NCBI GenBank assembly: GCA_947502885.1
Contig: CANNBP010000019.1
Span: 1-64,000 of the forward strand
DNA: 64,000 nucleotides
Origin: an uncultured Aquimarina sp.
GTDB taxonomy: Bacteria > Bacteroidota > Bacteroidia > Flavobacteriales > Flavobacteriaceae
Reading direction: 5' to 3'
Shown here piece after piece: positions 25,720 through 34,359 of the stretch. The notes below the pieces were generated by a model. That model was not told the DNA's origin. It was given only the letters and a program-made list of their open reading frames with translations, and made no database searches. The translations under genes and the position numbers were made by a program. How positions within the stretch are numbered: the first letter of the stretch is position 1; each line of letters opens with the position of its first letter.

Positions 25720-26502
25720 TTAGTTTGAAAAATACCCTTTCATGATTCCTCTTTGAGAATTCTTTATAAATTCCAGAACTTCATCACGCTCAGGAGTTGC
25801 TTCCATCTCTGCTTCAATGATTGCTACGGCCTGAGTATTATTATAATTTTGTTGGTATAGAATCCTGTATATATTCTGTACTTCTCTAATTTTTTCTGTT
25901 GTAAACCCTCTTCTTCTTAATCCAATAGAGTTTATTCCTACATAAGATAAAGGTTCTCTAGCAGCCTTAACATAAGGAGGCACATCTTTACGCACCAAAG
26001 ATCCTCCTGTTACAAAAGCATGATTACCTATACTACAAAACTGTTGTACCGCTGCCATACCAGCTAGGACAACATAGTCTCCTACGTTAATATGTCCTGC
26101 CAATGTACTATTATTAGAAAATATACAATTATCGCCTACGATACAGTCATGAGCAATATGACAATACGCCATAATCCAGCAATTCTTACCAATTTTGGTC
26201 TTCATCCTATCCACTGTACCTCTATTAATAGTAACACACTCCCGTATAGTTGTATTATCCCCTATTTCTGTAACAGTATCTTCATCATTAAACTTCTTAT
26301 CTTGAGGTGTAGCAGAAATCACTGCCCCAGGAAAAATACTACAATTCTTACCAATACGAGCTCCTTCCATTATAGTTACATTAGAACCTATCCAGGTTCC
26401 TTCTCCTATTACTACATTATTATGAATAGTTGTAAAAGGTTCTATAACTACATTCTTTGCAATTTTTGCTCCAGGATGAACATATGCTAAAGGTTGATTC
26501 AT
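25720..26502 (-). CDS. lpxA: Acyl-ACP--UDP-N-acetylglucosamine O-acyltransferase LpxA
   Basis: 260 residues, standard length. The N-terminal 185 residues are hexapeptide repeats of a left-handed beta-helix (AYVHPGAKIAKNVVIEPF); the catalytic-His region is YCHIAHDCIVG near residue 122, and the C-terminal helical domain contains GINSIGLRRRGF. LpxA transfers a 3-hydroxyacyl chain to UDP-GlcNAc, the first step of lipid A synthesis in the cytoplasm. It sits between lpxC/fabZ (81 bp upstream) and efp (54 bp downstream) on the same strand, consistent with one operon. Confidence 0.96.
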   Translation of the reverse strand: MNQPLAYVHPGAKIAKNVVIEPFTTIHNNVVIGEGTWIGSNVTIMEGARIGKNCSIFPGAVISATPQDKKFNDEDTVTEIGDNTTIRECVTINRGTVDRMKTKIGKNCWIMAYCHIAHDCIVGDNCIFSNNSTLAGHINVGDYVVLAGMAAVQQFCSIGNHAFVTGGSLVRKDVPPYVKAAREPLSYVGINSIGLRRRGFTTEKIREVQNIYRILYQQNYNNTQAVAIIEAEMEATPERDEVLEFIKNSQRGIMKGYFSN

Positions 26503-26583
26503 CAGTTGTTTTTTTTATTAAAAGATTGACTGAAAATTTCCTAAACAATCAAGTGTTTAGACAAAACATCTATCCTTTTTTGA

Positions 26584-27987
26584 TTATTTTGATTTTACAA
26601 TTTGTGCCATTAACTCTGCTTCGGTAACCAACTTACCATTTGCGTAAGCAAAGGCCTGCATATGACAAATACCTCTTCTTATAGGAGTTATTAGCTCTAA
26701 TTTAAAAACTAATGTATCTCCAGGAAGCACTTGTTGCTTAAATTTTACCTTATCAATTTTCATAAAATAAGTAAGGTAGTTTTCTGGATCAGGCACTGTA
26801 CTTAATGCTAAAATTCCACCTGTCTGAGCCATAGCTTCAACCTGTAATACCCCTGGCATTACTGGCGCACCCGGAAAATGACCTACAAAAAAAGGTTCAT
26901 TCATTGTAACATTCTTAAGTCCAACCACATGCTTATCAGACATTTCAAGAATCCTATCAATTAATAAAAATGGAGGTCTATGCGGTAACATACTCATTAT
27001 TTTATTAATATCCATTAAAGGTTCTTTATGCAGATCAAATTGAGGCACTTTATTACGTTTCTCAATTTTAATAATTTTTGAAAGCTTCTTAGCGAACTGA
27101 GTATTTACATAATGCCCTGGTTTATTAGCAATTATTTTTCCTCTTATTCTTGTTCCTACAAGTGCCAAATCACCAATAACATCAAGTAATTTATGACGTG
27201 CAGCTTCATTTGGATAATGTAAAGTTAAGTTATCAAGAATTCCGTTAGGTTTAATTGCAATTGACTCTTTTCCAAAAGCAACTTTCAATTTCTCCATTGT
27301 GCTAGGACTTAATTCCTTATCAACATACACAATGGCATTATTAAGGTCTCCACCTTTAATCAATCCATGTTCTAATAACATTTCTAACTCGTGCAAGAAA
27401 CTAAAAGTTCTAGCATCAGCTATTTCTGTTTTAAACTCTGAAAGATGCTTTAAAGAAGCATTTTGGGTACCCAAAACCTTAGTACCAAAATCTACCATAG
27501 TAGTTACTTGATACTGATCTGAAGGCATAACAATAATTTCACTTCCTGACTCTTCATCTGTATATGAAATTACATCTTTAACTATGTACTCTTCTCTTTC
27601 TGCTTCTTGCTCAACAATCTCTGCCTTTTCTAAGGCTTCGATAAAATACTTACTAGAACCATCCATTATAGGAGGTTCTGATGCATTTAATTCTATTAAA
27701 AGGTTATCAATTTCTAACCCAACACAAGCTGCAAGAACGTGTTCTGATGTTTGTATACTAACTCCATTCTTTTCTAGGTTAGTACCTCTTTGAGTATTTA
27801 CCACATAATTCGCATCTGCTTCAATTATGGGATTTCCCTCAAGATCAATTCTGCAGAATGCATATCCATGATTTTCAGGAGCAGGTTTAAAAGTCAAGGT
27901 TACTTCTTTTCCGGTGTGTAAGCCTACACCTGTAAGTTTTACTTCCTCTTTAATTGTTCTTTGTTTGCTCACAACAGCATCAATCAT
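26584..27987 (-). CDS. lpxC: Bifunctional UDP-3-O-acyl-N-acetylglucosamine deacetylase / 3-hydroxyacyl-ACP dehydratase (LpxC-FabZ fusion)
   Basis: 467 residues in two enzymes. LpxC (about 1-305) shows TGVGLHTGKEV, the zinc ligand in SEHVLAACVGL near residue 83 and HKLLDVIGDLALVG near 240. FabZ (about 325-467) shows LPHRPPFLLIDR, catalytic His in VGHFPGAPVMPG and Glu in LQVEAMAQTGG. LpxC performs the committed deacetylation of lipid A synthesis; FabZ dehydrates 3-hydroxyacyl-ACP, the same substrate pool used by LpxA and LpxD. Fusion of the two is a known Bacteroidota trait and couples lipid A and fatty acid flux. The ATG overlaps the end of lpxD by 8 bp. Confidence 0.96.
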   Translation of the reverse strand: MIDAVVSKQRTIKEEVKLTGVGLHTGKEVTLTFKPAPENHGYAFCRIDLEGNPIIEADANYVVNTQRGTNLEKNGVSIQTSEHVLAACVGLEIDNLLIELNASEPPIMDGSSKYFIEALEKAEIVEQEAEREEYIVKDVISYTDEESGSEIIVMPSDQYQVTTMVDFGTKVLGTQNASLKHLSEFKTEIADARTFSFLHELEMLLEHGLIKGGDLNNAIVYVDKELSPSTMEKLKVAFGKESIAIKPNGILDNLTLHYPNEAARHKLLDVIGDLALVGTRIRGKIIANKPGHYVNTQFAKKLSKIIKIEKRNKVPQFDLHKEPLMDINKIMSMLPHRPPFLLIDRILEMSDKHVVGLKNVTMNEPFFVGHFPGAPVMPGVLQVEAMAQTGGILALSTVPDPENYLTYFMKIDKVKFKQQVLPGDTLVFKLELITPIRRGICHMQAFAYANGKLVTEAELMAQIVKSK

Positions 27988-29008
27988 TATTATTTATATT
28001 TTTCTCTAGTTTGTATATTCTATCTACTATTTTTGGTAAGTTTTTGAAATGCACATAGGACTTATTGTAATCAGAATATCCTAGTGCAGGTGAACCTTGA
28101 ATAGCTTCACCATCCTTTATATTTCTTCCAATACCGGATTGCGCTTGTATTTTAACATTATTCCCAATAACAAGGTGTCCTGCAATACCAACTTGCCCTC
28201 CAATCAAACAATGTCGTCCTATCTTAGTTGACCCAGCTATACCTGTTTGTGCGGCTATTGCAGTATGCTCACCTATCTCAACATTATGCGCTATCTGAAT
28301 TTGATTATCCAATTTTACACCTTTGCGAATAATTGTAGATCCTAATGTGGCTCTATCTATAGTAGTACCTGCACCAACATCAACATAATCCTCTATTATT
28401 ACGTTTCCAGTTTGAGGGACTTTGCTATACTCTCCTTTTTCGTTAGGTGTAAAACCAAAACCATCTGCACCTACAATTGCTCCACTATGTACAACACAAT
28501 TGTTACCAATTATAGTTTCTGAATAGATTTTGGCTCCAGCAAAAACGACAACATCATCTCCTATAGTTACATTATCACCTATATAAACATTTGGAAATAT
28601 CTTGGCATTTTTACCAATTTTCACATTTTCTCCCATGTATGAAAATGCTCCAAAATAGATATCCTCACCAAAGGAAGCAGTCTTAGAAATAAAATTAGGT
28701 TCTTCAATACCCGATTTATTCATCTTTACCATGTTATAATACTCTAAAAGCTTAGAAAAAGCTTGATAAGCATCATCAACTCTTATAAGTGTAGACTTGA
28801 TTTCAGATTCTGCTTCAAAAGTTTTATCTACAATAGTAATAGACGCATCTGTAGAATAAATGAATTGAGTGTATTTGGGGTTTGACAAAAAGGTTAATGA
28901 ACCCTTGGTCCCTTCTTCAATTTTAGCTAATTTAGATACTTCGACGTTTTCATCTCCTTCGATTTCTCCGTTTAAAATACCCGCAATTTGTGTGGCTGTA
29001 AAAATCAT
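27980..29008 (-). CDS. lpxD: UDP-3-O-(3-hydroxyacyl)glucosamine N-acyltransferase LpxD
   Basis: 342 residues, typical length. N-terminal uridine-binding domain (MIFTATQIAGILNGEIEGD, SLTFLSNPKY), a hexapeptide-repeat beta-helix with GADGFGF and the catalytic-His region IQIAHNVEIG near residue 240, and a C-terminal helix (FKNLPKIVDRIYKLEK). It N-acylates UDP-3-O-acyl-glucosamine after LpxC. It overlaps lpxC/fabZ by 8 bp and lies 24 bp after the HD gene, so it is the first lipid A gene of the operon. Of the two LpxD-like proteins here this one matches the canonical form. Confidence 0.96.
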   Translation of the reverse strand: MIFTATQIAGILNGEIEGDENVEVSKLAKIEEGTKGSLTFLSNPKYTQFIYSTDASITIVDKTFEAESEIKSTLIRVDDAYQAFSKLLEYYNMVKMNKSGIEEPNFISKTASFGEDIYFGAFSYMGENVKIGKNAKIFPNVYIGDNVTIGDDVVVFAGAKIYSETIIGNNCVVHSGAIVGADGFGFTPNEKGEYSKVPQTGNVIIEDYVDVGAGTTIDRATLGSTIIRKGVKLDNQIQIAHNVEIGEHTAIAAQTGIAGSTKIGRHCLIGGQVGIAGHLVIGNNVKIQAQSGIGRNIKDGEAIQGSPALGYSDYNKSYVHFKNLPKIVDRIYKLEKNINNND

Positions 29009-29032
29009 TCTAGCAAAAATATAAAAAATGTA

Positions 29033-30262
29033 TTAATCTATATGCTTTGGATAGCACATAAAATATTTAGTTACTGGTTTTGATAAAGCTTTTAAATTAA
29101 ACTGATCACTGGCTTTAACAACATCCACTATCTTTTTTGACTTAAATAAAATATTTATGTTCTGTTTATTAATGTGATATGCTTGATTGGCAATAGTTCC
29201 TTCAAAAACAAAATAACGTGCTTCTTTTTCAGAAATTTTATATTTCTTTTTTATTTTTTCAACTTGCTTTTCTGTTTTCTCATTTAAAAAAGGTTTCTTC
29301 TTGATCTTGATTTTTAATAAATCTCTATTTATGATCATCAGAGACAAAGTTCTTAAAACAAAATCATCACAGCTTGACCATTCTTTCATTGCTGCGATAA
29401 TATCATAATCATCTAATTTTGAAAATATCTCCAACACTTCAGAACTAAAATTTTCTGCTGTAATTTTGTTTTCTAGAAAAAATGCCAACGCTTTACTGGC
29501 TTCAAGTTTTTCTCCATTATCTACTAATTCTTTGGCTCTTTTAAGAACTCTAATCAATAAATTTTCTGCAACCAAACTTGTTTTATGCAAATATACTTGC
29601 CAGTACATTAAACGTCGTGCCAATAGAAACTTTTCTACAGAATAGATCCCTTTCTCTTCAACAACAAGTGAATCATTAACAACGGTTAACATCGTAATTA
29701 AACGCTCACTGTTTATATTACCCTCAGACACTCCTGTATAAAAACTATCTCTTTTAAGGTAATCCAAACGATCCATATCCAACTGCCCAGAAATCAACTG
29801 ATGTAAAAAATCACGATGATATTCTCCCTTAAAAATCTCTATTGCTAGCGTTAAACTACCGTTAAATTCATCATTTATCTCTTCCATTAACATTAATGAA
29901 ATCGATTCATGATTCACCTCATTTACTATGCTATGCTCCATTGCATGAGAAAAAGGACCATGACCTATATCATGTAACAAAATAGCTACATAAAGCGCCT
30001 CTTCTTCTGCTTCAGAAATCGTAACCCCTTTAAAACGAAGCACTCTTACTGCTTTCTGCATTAAATGCATGCACCCCAACGCATGATGAAAACGGGTATG
30101 ATGTGCTCCTGGATACACTAAATAAGATAACCCCATTTGTGATATACGACGTAACCTTTGAAAATACTTATGTTCAATTAAATCGAAAATTAGTTCATTC
30201 GGTATCGTAATAAAACCGTAAATTGGGTCGTTTAATATTTTGAGTTTATTTCTTTTTTTCAA
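29033..30262 (-). CDS. HD-domain phosphohydrolase (dGTPase/SAMHD1-like family)
   Basis: The HD superfamily metal motif is complete: H in TRFHHALGCMHLM, HD in LLHDIGHGPFSH and a later D in MDRLDYLKRDS. The N-terminal KILNDPIYGFI ... FQRLRRISQMG is characteristic of the family of dNTP-hydrolase-like proteins found beside lpxD in flavobacteria. I place the start at TTG 30262 (giving MKKRNKLKILNDP) because the only upstream ATG (30295) lies immediately before, and outside, a perfect -7 box TATATTTG at 30285-30292, so a transcript from that promoter would not contain it. Substrate is not known; nucleotide hydrolysis is family inference. It precedes lpxD by 24 bp and probably leads the lipid A operon. 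Confidence 0.88.
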   Translation of the reverse strand: MKKRNKLKILNDPIYGFITIPNELIFDLIEHKYFQRLRRISQMGLSYLVYPGAHHTRFHHALGCMHLMQKAVRVLRFKGVTISEAEEEALYVAILLHDIGHGPFSHAMEHSIVNEVNHESISLMLMEEINDEFNGSLTLAIEIFKGEYHRDFLHQLISGQLDMDRLDYLKRDSFYTGVSEGNINSERLITMLTVVNDSLVVEEKGIYSVEKFLLARRLMYWQVYLHKTSLVAENLLIRVLKRAKELVDNGEKLEASKALAFFLENKITAENFSSEVLEIFSKLDDYDIIAAMKEWSSCDDFVLRTLSLMIINRDLLKIKIKKKPFLNEKTEKQVEKIKKKYKISEKEARYFVFEGTIANQAYHINKQNINILFKSKKIVDVVKASDQFNLKALSKPVTKYFMCYPKHID

Positions 30263-30284
30263 GTTCGTTTTACCTTTACGGGAG

Positions 30285-30314
30285 CAAATATACATATATG
30301 CTTTGCATTTGAAA
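30285..30314 (-). promoter_or_regulatory. Promoter of the HD/lpx operon (TTTC, 18 nt, TATATTTG)
   Basis: Minus strand: perfect -7 box TATATTTG (30292-30285) preceded after 18 nt by TTTC (30314-30311), one mismatch from TTTG. It lies in the 110-bp gap to the divergent porX gene and immediately downstream of the ATG at 30295. Confidence 0.65.
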
Positions 30315-30406
30315 CATTTCGAACATAGATTTTAAGGTATCAAAAATCCGAATTAAATTGATCAATAAACAAATCACAAAAACAAATACTACTAAAATTA
30401 AATTTA

Positions 30407-31957
30407 ATGAGTAAAATAAAAATATTGTGGGTAGATGACGAAATTGATTTACTTAAACCTCATATTCTTTTTTTAGAAAAGAAAAATTATGAAGTTACCA
30501 AGTGTCAAAGTGGTACTGAAGCATTAGATATATTAGAGGACACTAATTTTGATATTATTTTTCTGGATGAAAATATGCCCGGTCTTTCTGGGATAGAAAC
30601 ACTTTCTGAAATAAAAGAGAAAAAAGATAGTGTACCTGTAGTCATGATCACAAAAAGTGAAGAGGAGTATATAATGGAAGAAGCAATCGGAAGTAAGATT
30701 GCAGATTATCTTATAAAGCCTGTAAATCCAAATCAAATATTACTAAGTCTAAAGAAGAATCTTGATAACTCCAGATTAGTCTCTGAAAAAACTACTTCGA
30801 ACTATCAACAAGAGTTTAGAAAAATTGCCATGGATATGGCGATGGTAAATTCTTATGAAGAATGGTCAGAATTATATCAACGTTTAATATACTGGGAGTT
30901 ACAATTAGAAGATATAGAGGATTCTGGAATGTTCGAAATTTTAGAATCTCAAAAAGTTGAAGCTAACACCCAATTCTTTAAGTTTATCGATAAAAACTAT
31001 AATGATTGGTTTAATGGAAAATATGATGCGCCGACTATGTCTCATACCTTATTTAAGGAGAAAGTCGCCCCTGAAATAAGTAAAGAACAACCAACATTAT
31101 TAGTCGTTATTGATAATTTAAGATATGATCAATGGAAAGCATTTGAGCCAATTATAAATAACTACTACAAAAAAGAACAAGAAAATTCATATTGTAGTAT
31201 ACTACCAACCGCTACACAATATGCTAGAAATTCAATATTTTCTGGACTTATGCCATCTGAAATGAAAAAAAGACATCCTGATCTTTGGCTCGACGATACA
31301 GATGAAGGTGGTAAAAACATGAATGAGAATGAATTTTTAACTGCACAATTAAAGAGATTAGGGTTAAACATCAAACACGAGTATTATAAAATTACTAATG
31401 AAAGGTCTGGAAAAACCTTAGCCGCTAATTTTAAAGGATTAAAGGACAATGACCTTACTGTAGTTGTTTATAATTTTGTGGATATGCTATCCCATAGTAA
31501 GACAGAAATGGAAGTTATTAAAGAACTTGCTTCTAATGACAAGTCATATCGATCTCTTACGCAAAGTTGGTTTAAAAACTCCCCGTTATTAGAGATGATT
31601 CAACAAGCACAACAACTAGGTTTTAAACTTTTATTAACTACAGACCATGGTACCATAAATGTAAAAAACCCTTCAAAAGTTATTGGTGATAAGAACACTA
31701 GCCTTAACCTAAGATATAAAACGGGTAAAAGCCTTACCTATGAGCGTCGAGAGGTTTTGGAGGCTGTAGATCCTAAATCCATACATCTACCATCTATTAA
31801 TATGAGTAGTTCGTTTATTTTTGCAAAAGGGGATTATTTCTTTGCTTATCCTAATAATTACAATCATTATGTGAGTTATTATAGAAATACATATCAACAT
31901 GGAGGTGTTTCTTTAGAAGAAATGATAATACCTTTTGTAGTTTTGCTCCCTAGATAA
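30407..31957 (+). CDS. porX: T9SS response regulator PorX (REC-PglZ)
   Basis: 516 residues, typical PorX length. An N-terminal receiver domain (1-120) has acidic pocket WVDDE (residues 8-12), phospho-acceptor D54 in IIFLDENMPG, T in MITKS and K in LIKPVNP. The remainder is a PglZ/alkaline-phosphatase-superfamily domain (DNLRYDQWKAF, SILPTATQYAR, TTDHGTI, HGGVSLEEMIIP). Family knowledge: PorX with histidine kinase PorY controls expression of type IX secretion components and hydrolyses phosphodiesters or oligonucleotides. Several likely T9SS cargos are encoded in the same window. It is divergent from the HD/lpx operon; tsaE follows after 62 bp. Confidence 0.95.
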   Translation: MSKIKILWVDDEIDLLKPHILFLEKKNYEVTKCQSGTEALDILEDTNFDIIFLDENMPGLSGIETLSEIKEKKDSVPVVMITKSEEEYIMEEAIGSKIADYLIKPVNPNQILLSLKKNLDNSRLVSEKTTSNYQQEFRKIAMDMAMVNSYEEWSELYQRLIYWELQLEDIEDSGMFEILESQKVEANTQFFKFIDKNYNDWFNGKYDAPTMSHTLFKEKVAPEISKEQPTLLVVIDNLRYDQWKAFEPIINNYYKKEQENSYCSILPTATQYARNSIFSGLMPSEMKKRHPDLWLDDTDEGGKNMNENEFLTAQLKRLGLNIKHEYYKITNERSGKTLAANFKGLKDNDLTVVVYNFVDMLSHSKTEMEVIKELASNDKSYRSLTQSWFKNSPLLEMIQQAQQLGFKLLLTTDHGTINVKNPSKVIGDKNTSLNLRYKTGKSLTYERREVLEAVDPKSIHLPSINMSSSFIFAKGDYFFAYPNNYNHYVSYYRNTYQHGGVSLEEMIIPFVVLLPR

Positions 31958-32019
31958 CATATATCCTTTTCATTAGGATTATGGTAATACGTATTACTAA
32001 ATAAATTATTATAAATAAA

Positions 32020-32421
32020 ATGACAATAGAATACACACTAAAGGATCTTCCTGAAGTGGCTGATAAATTAATATCAGATTTACACGAAAAAACTGTGCTT
32101 TTTGATGCCGAAATGGGAGCTGGAAAAACTACACTAATAAAAGAAATATGCAAGCGTCTTGGTGTTCAATCTGTAATCTCGAGCCCAACATATTCTCTTG
32201 TAAATGAATACCAATGCAATGATGGTTTGATATATCATTTTGATTTTTACAGAATAAAAGATGAAGAAGAGGCTTATCAGATAGGGTTTGAAGAATATCT
32301 GGACTCCAATGCCTGGGTTTTTATTGAATGGCCTGAGAAGGTATCTGGCTTACTTCCAGAAAACAGTATACGTATTAAAATTAATATTGCAGAAGGAGAA
32401 AAGCGAATTCTGCAATATTAA
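32020..32421 (+). CDS. tsaE: tRNA threonylcarbamoyladenosine biosynthesis ATPase TsaE
   Basis: 133 residues with Walker A EMGAGKTT (residues 31-38), SSPTYSLVNEY and the Walker B-like HFDFYRIKDEEEA followed by FIEWPEK, the TsaE signature set. TsaE works with TsaB and TsaD to install t6A37 on ANN-decoding tRNAs. It follows porX by 62 bp on the same strand, a pairing I associate with flavobacteria, and precedes ald by about 80-95 bp. Confidence 0.95.
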   Translation: MTIEYTLKDLPEVADKLISDLHEKTVLFDAEMGAGKTTLIKEICKRLGVQSVISSPTYSLVNEYQCNDGLIYHFDFYRIKDEEEAYQIGFEEYLDSNAWVFIEWPEKVSGLLPENSIRIKINIAEGEKRILQY

Positions 32422-32463
32422 TAGGTTTATTATGGTACAATCTTAATCAAATACGCAATCCTA

Positions 32464-32495
32464 TTTGTTTTCTTAGCTTTTTTATTCGTAATTTG
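32464..32495 (+). promoter_or_regulatory. ald promoter (TTTG, 21 nt, TAATTTG)
   Basis: TTTG at 32464-32467 and the near-consensus TAATTTG at 32489-32495, spacer 21 nt. Transcription from it would begin at or just after the first possible ATG (32501), which favours the second ATG (32516) as the start of ald. Confidence 0.5.
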
Positions 32496-32515
32496 AGTTA
32501 ATGAATTTTACACAA

Positions 32516-33718
32516 ATGAACACATCAACATCTCCTTTTACAAAAGAACAGCTATTGCCGCAAGAAGAAATGATCGAAGTAGCTAGAAAAAAAGGAAAAC
32601 TTTTTATCGGCATACCAAAAGAAACCCATTATCAAGAAAAACGTGTATGTCTAACCCCTGATGCAGTTGGTGCCCTTACGGCCCATGGTCATCGCGTTTT
32701 ATTAGAAACTAATGCCGGTATAGATGCAAGTTTTACAGACCGTGATTATAGTGAGGCCGGAGCAGAAATCACAAATGATAAGAGCAAAGTTTTTGGGTGC
32801 CCCATTATACTAAAAGTAGAACCACCATCTTTAGAAGAACTTGAACATATAAACCCTCAAACGGTACTAATATCAGCTTTACAGCTTAAAACACAATCCA
32901 AAGAATATTTTCAAGAACTAGCTAAGAAAAGAGTTACTGCTTTAGGTTTTGAATTTATTCGTGATTCTGATGGTGCCTACCCAGCAGTTCGTGCTTTAAG
33001 CGAAATAGCAGGTACCGCCGCTGTCCTTATTGCATCAGAATTAATGAGTAGCGTAAATACCATGGGACCCGGACTTATGATGGGTAATATTAGTGGTGTA
33101 CCTCCTGTAGAAGTAGTAATTATAGGAGCTGGCACCGTAGGTGAATTTGCTGCGAGATCGGCAATTGGCTTAGGAGCAAATGTAAAAGTATTTGATAATT
33201 CTATTACCAAACTTAGATGCTTACAAACCAATGTAGGAAGACCACTGTACACCTCTACAATTCAACCCAAAAACCTACTTAAATCATTAAGAAGGTGTGA
33301 TGTTGTTATTGGAGCAGTACGCGGAAAAAACCGTGCACCTATTGTTGTAAATGAAAATATGATAGAGCGTATGAAAACGGGAGCTGTAGTTATAGATGTA
33401 AGTATTGATATGGGAGGATGTTTTGAAACTAGCGAAGTAACTTCTCACGATCACCCTACTTTTGAAAAACATGGGGTGATACATTATTGCGTTCCTAATA
33501 TTCCATCAAGATATGCCAGAACATCATCTCTTTCTATTAGTAATATTTTCACTCCATATTTATTACAAATAGGAGAAGAAGGAGGAATTGAAAATGCAGT
33601 GCGTTTTGACCGAGGCCTTAAAAATGGATTGTATTTTTATCGAGGAATTCTCACTAATAAGTCCATTGCTGATTGGTTTGATCTTTCTTATCGAGATATT
33701 AATCTCCTCATTATATAA
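32516..33718 (+). CDS. ald: Alanine dehydrogenase
   Basis: 400 residues from ATG 32516 (405 from 32501). N-terminal alanine dehydrogenase/PNT domain shows GIPKETHYQEKRVCLTP with the pyruvate-binding lysine and arginine. The Rossmann domain has VIIGAGTVGEFAA near residue 210, and DVSIDMGGCFETSE is typical. It catalyses reversible NAD-dependent oxidative deamination of L-alanine to pyruvate and ammonia. The second ATG is preferred because it follows the promoter boxes at 32464-32495 by a normal leader length and matches the family start before SPFTKEQLLPQEE. It lies downstream of tsaE and upstream of a DUF4258 gene. Confidence 0.92.
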   Translation: MNTSTSPFTKEQLLPQEEMIEVARKKGKLFIGIPKETHYQEKRVCLTPDAVGALTAHGHRVLLETNAGIDASFTDRDYSEAGAEITNDKSKVFGCPIILKVEPPSLEELEHINPQTVLISALQLKTQSKEYFQELAKKRVTALGFEFIRDSDGAYPAVRALSEIAGTAAVLIASELMSSVNTMGPGLMMGNISGVPPVEVVIIGAGTVGEFAARSAIGLGANVKVFDNSITKLRCLQTNVGRPLYTSTIQPKNLLKSLRRCDVVIGAVRGKNRAPIVVNENMIERMKTGAVVIDVSIDMGGCFETSEVTSHDHPTFEKHGVIHYCVPNIPSRYARTSSLSISNIFTPYLLQIGEEGGIENAVRFDRGLKNGLYFYRGILTNKSIADWFDLSYRDINLLII

Positions 33719-33810
33719 TAGGAAACTACATACAATTAAGTCTTAATACACCATAAATAACAAATCAAAAAACTTTACCATGAAATAGATATGGTTTTTT
33801 AAACTTTACT

Positions 33811-33818
33811 TACATTTG
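33811..33818 (+). promoter_or_regulatory. -7 promoter box (TACATTTG) of the DUF4258 gene
   Basis: Perfect match to TAnnTTTG, 25 bp upstream of the ATG at 33844. The -33 element is not evident. Confidence 0.5.
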
Positions 33819-33843
33819 CCCACTTAATTAGTGTATTAAACTT

Positions 33844-34218
33844 ATGAAATTAGCACAACGATTATTCTATTACTTAGGTGGATTTGGAATAGGGTTAATT
33901 CTTTTGTTTTTCTTTCTGGGAGGAAAAAAAGCTTCTTGTGATTACACCCCAACAGCAAGGGTTTTAAAGAATATTAGAATAAAAAAAAGAGAATTTTCTA
34001 AGCAGGCGTCAGAAATAATGCAAGAGCACAAAATAGATACCGCTGATATATCTTCTTTATTAAAAATTGGTGATGTAAATTTTTCAAAAAGCAATACCAA
34101 ATTAGATTCTTGTAAAGTATATCATATTGAAGGATTGCTTAAAGAGAAGAATATAACAATGCATGTTGAGAACTGTAATGCAGTTGCAAAAATCAAAATA
34201 TTAACTATTGTTCAATAA
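33844..34218 (+). CDS. Small DUF4258-type membrane-anchored protein, 124 aa
   Basis: An N-terminal membrane segment (about residues 9-27, YYLGGFGIGLILLFFFLGG) is followed by KKASCDYTPTARVLKNIR, a segment I associate with flavobacterial DUF4258 proteins encoded next to ald. The remaining 75 residues form an alpha/beta domain with DSCKVYHIEG. Two cysteines (in SCDY and DSCK) and a third (ENCNA) are present. No catalytic function is known to me. It has its own -7 box and a terminator downstream, so it is probably transcribed alone. Confidence 0.8.
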   Translation: MKLAQRLFYYLGGFGIGLILLFFFLGGKKASCDYTPTARVLKNIRIKKREFSKQASEIMQEHKIDTADISSLLKIGDVNFSKSNTKLDSCKVYHIEGLLKEKNITMHVENCNAVAKIKILTIVQ

Positions 34219-34242
34219 TTAAGCATATAGATTATCATACAA

Positions 34243-34276
34243 AAAAAGCCATTGCACGAAGGTACAATGGCTTTTT
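34243..34276 (+). terminator. Terminator between converging DUF4258 and GNAT genes
   Basis: A 12-bp stem AAAAAGCCATTG / CAATGGCTTTTT with a 10-nt loop, with T runs on both strands, so it can serve both the plus-strand gene ending at 34218 and the minus-strand gene ending at 34360. Confidence 0.9.
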
Positions 34277-34359
34277 AAATACTATACCTGTTTACTTTAT
34301 ATTTATTCTATGCCATCTGTAGTTTAACATAAGTCTTCCAGTTTATAGTTGGCAAAATA

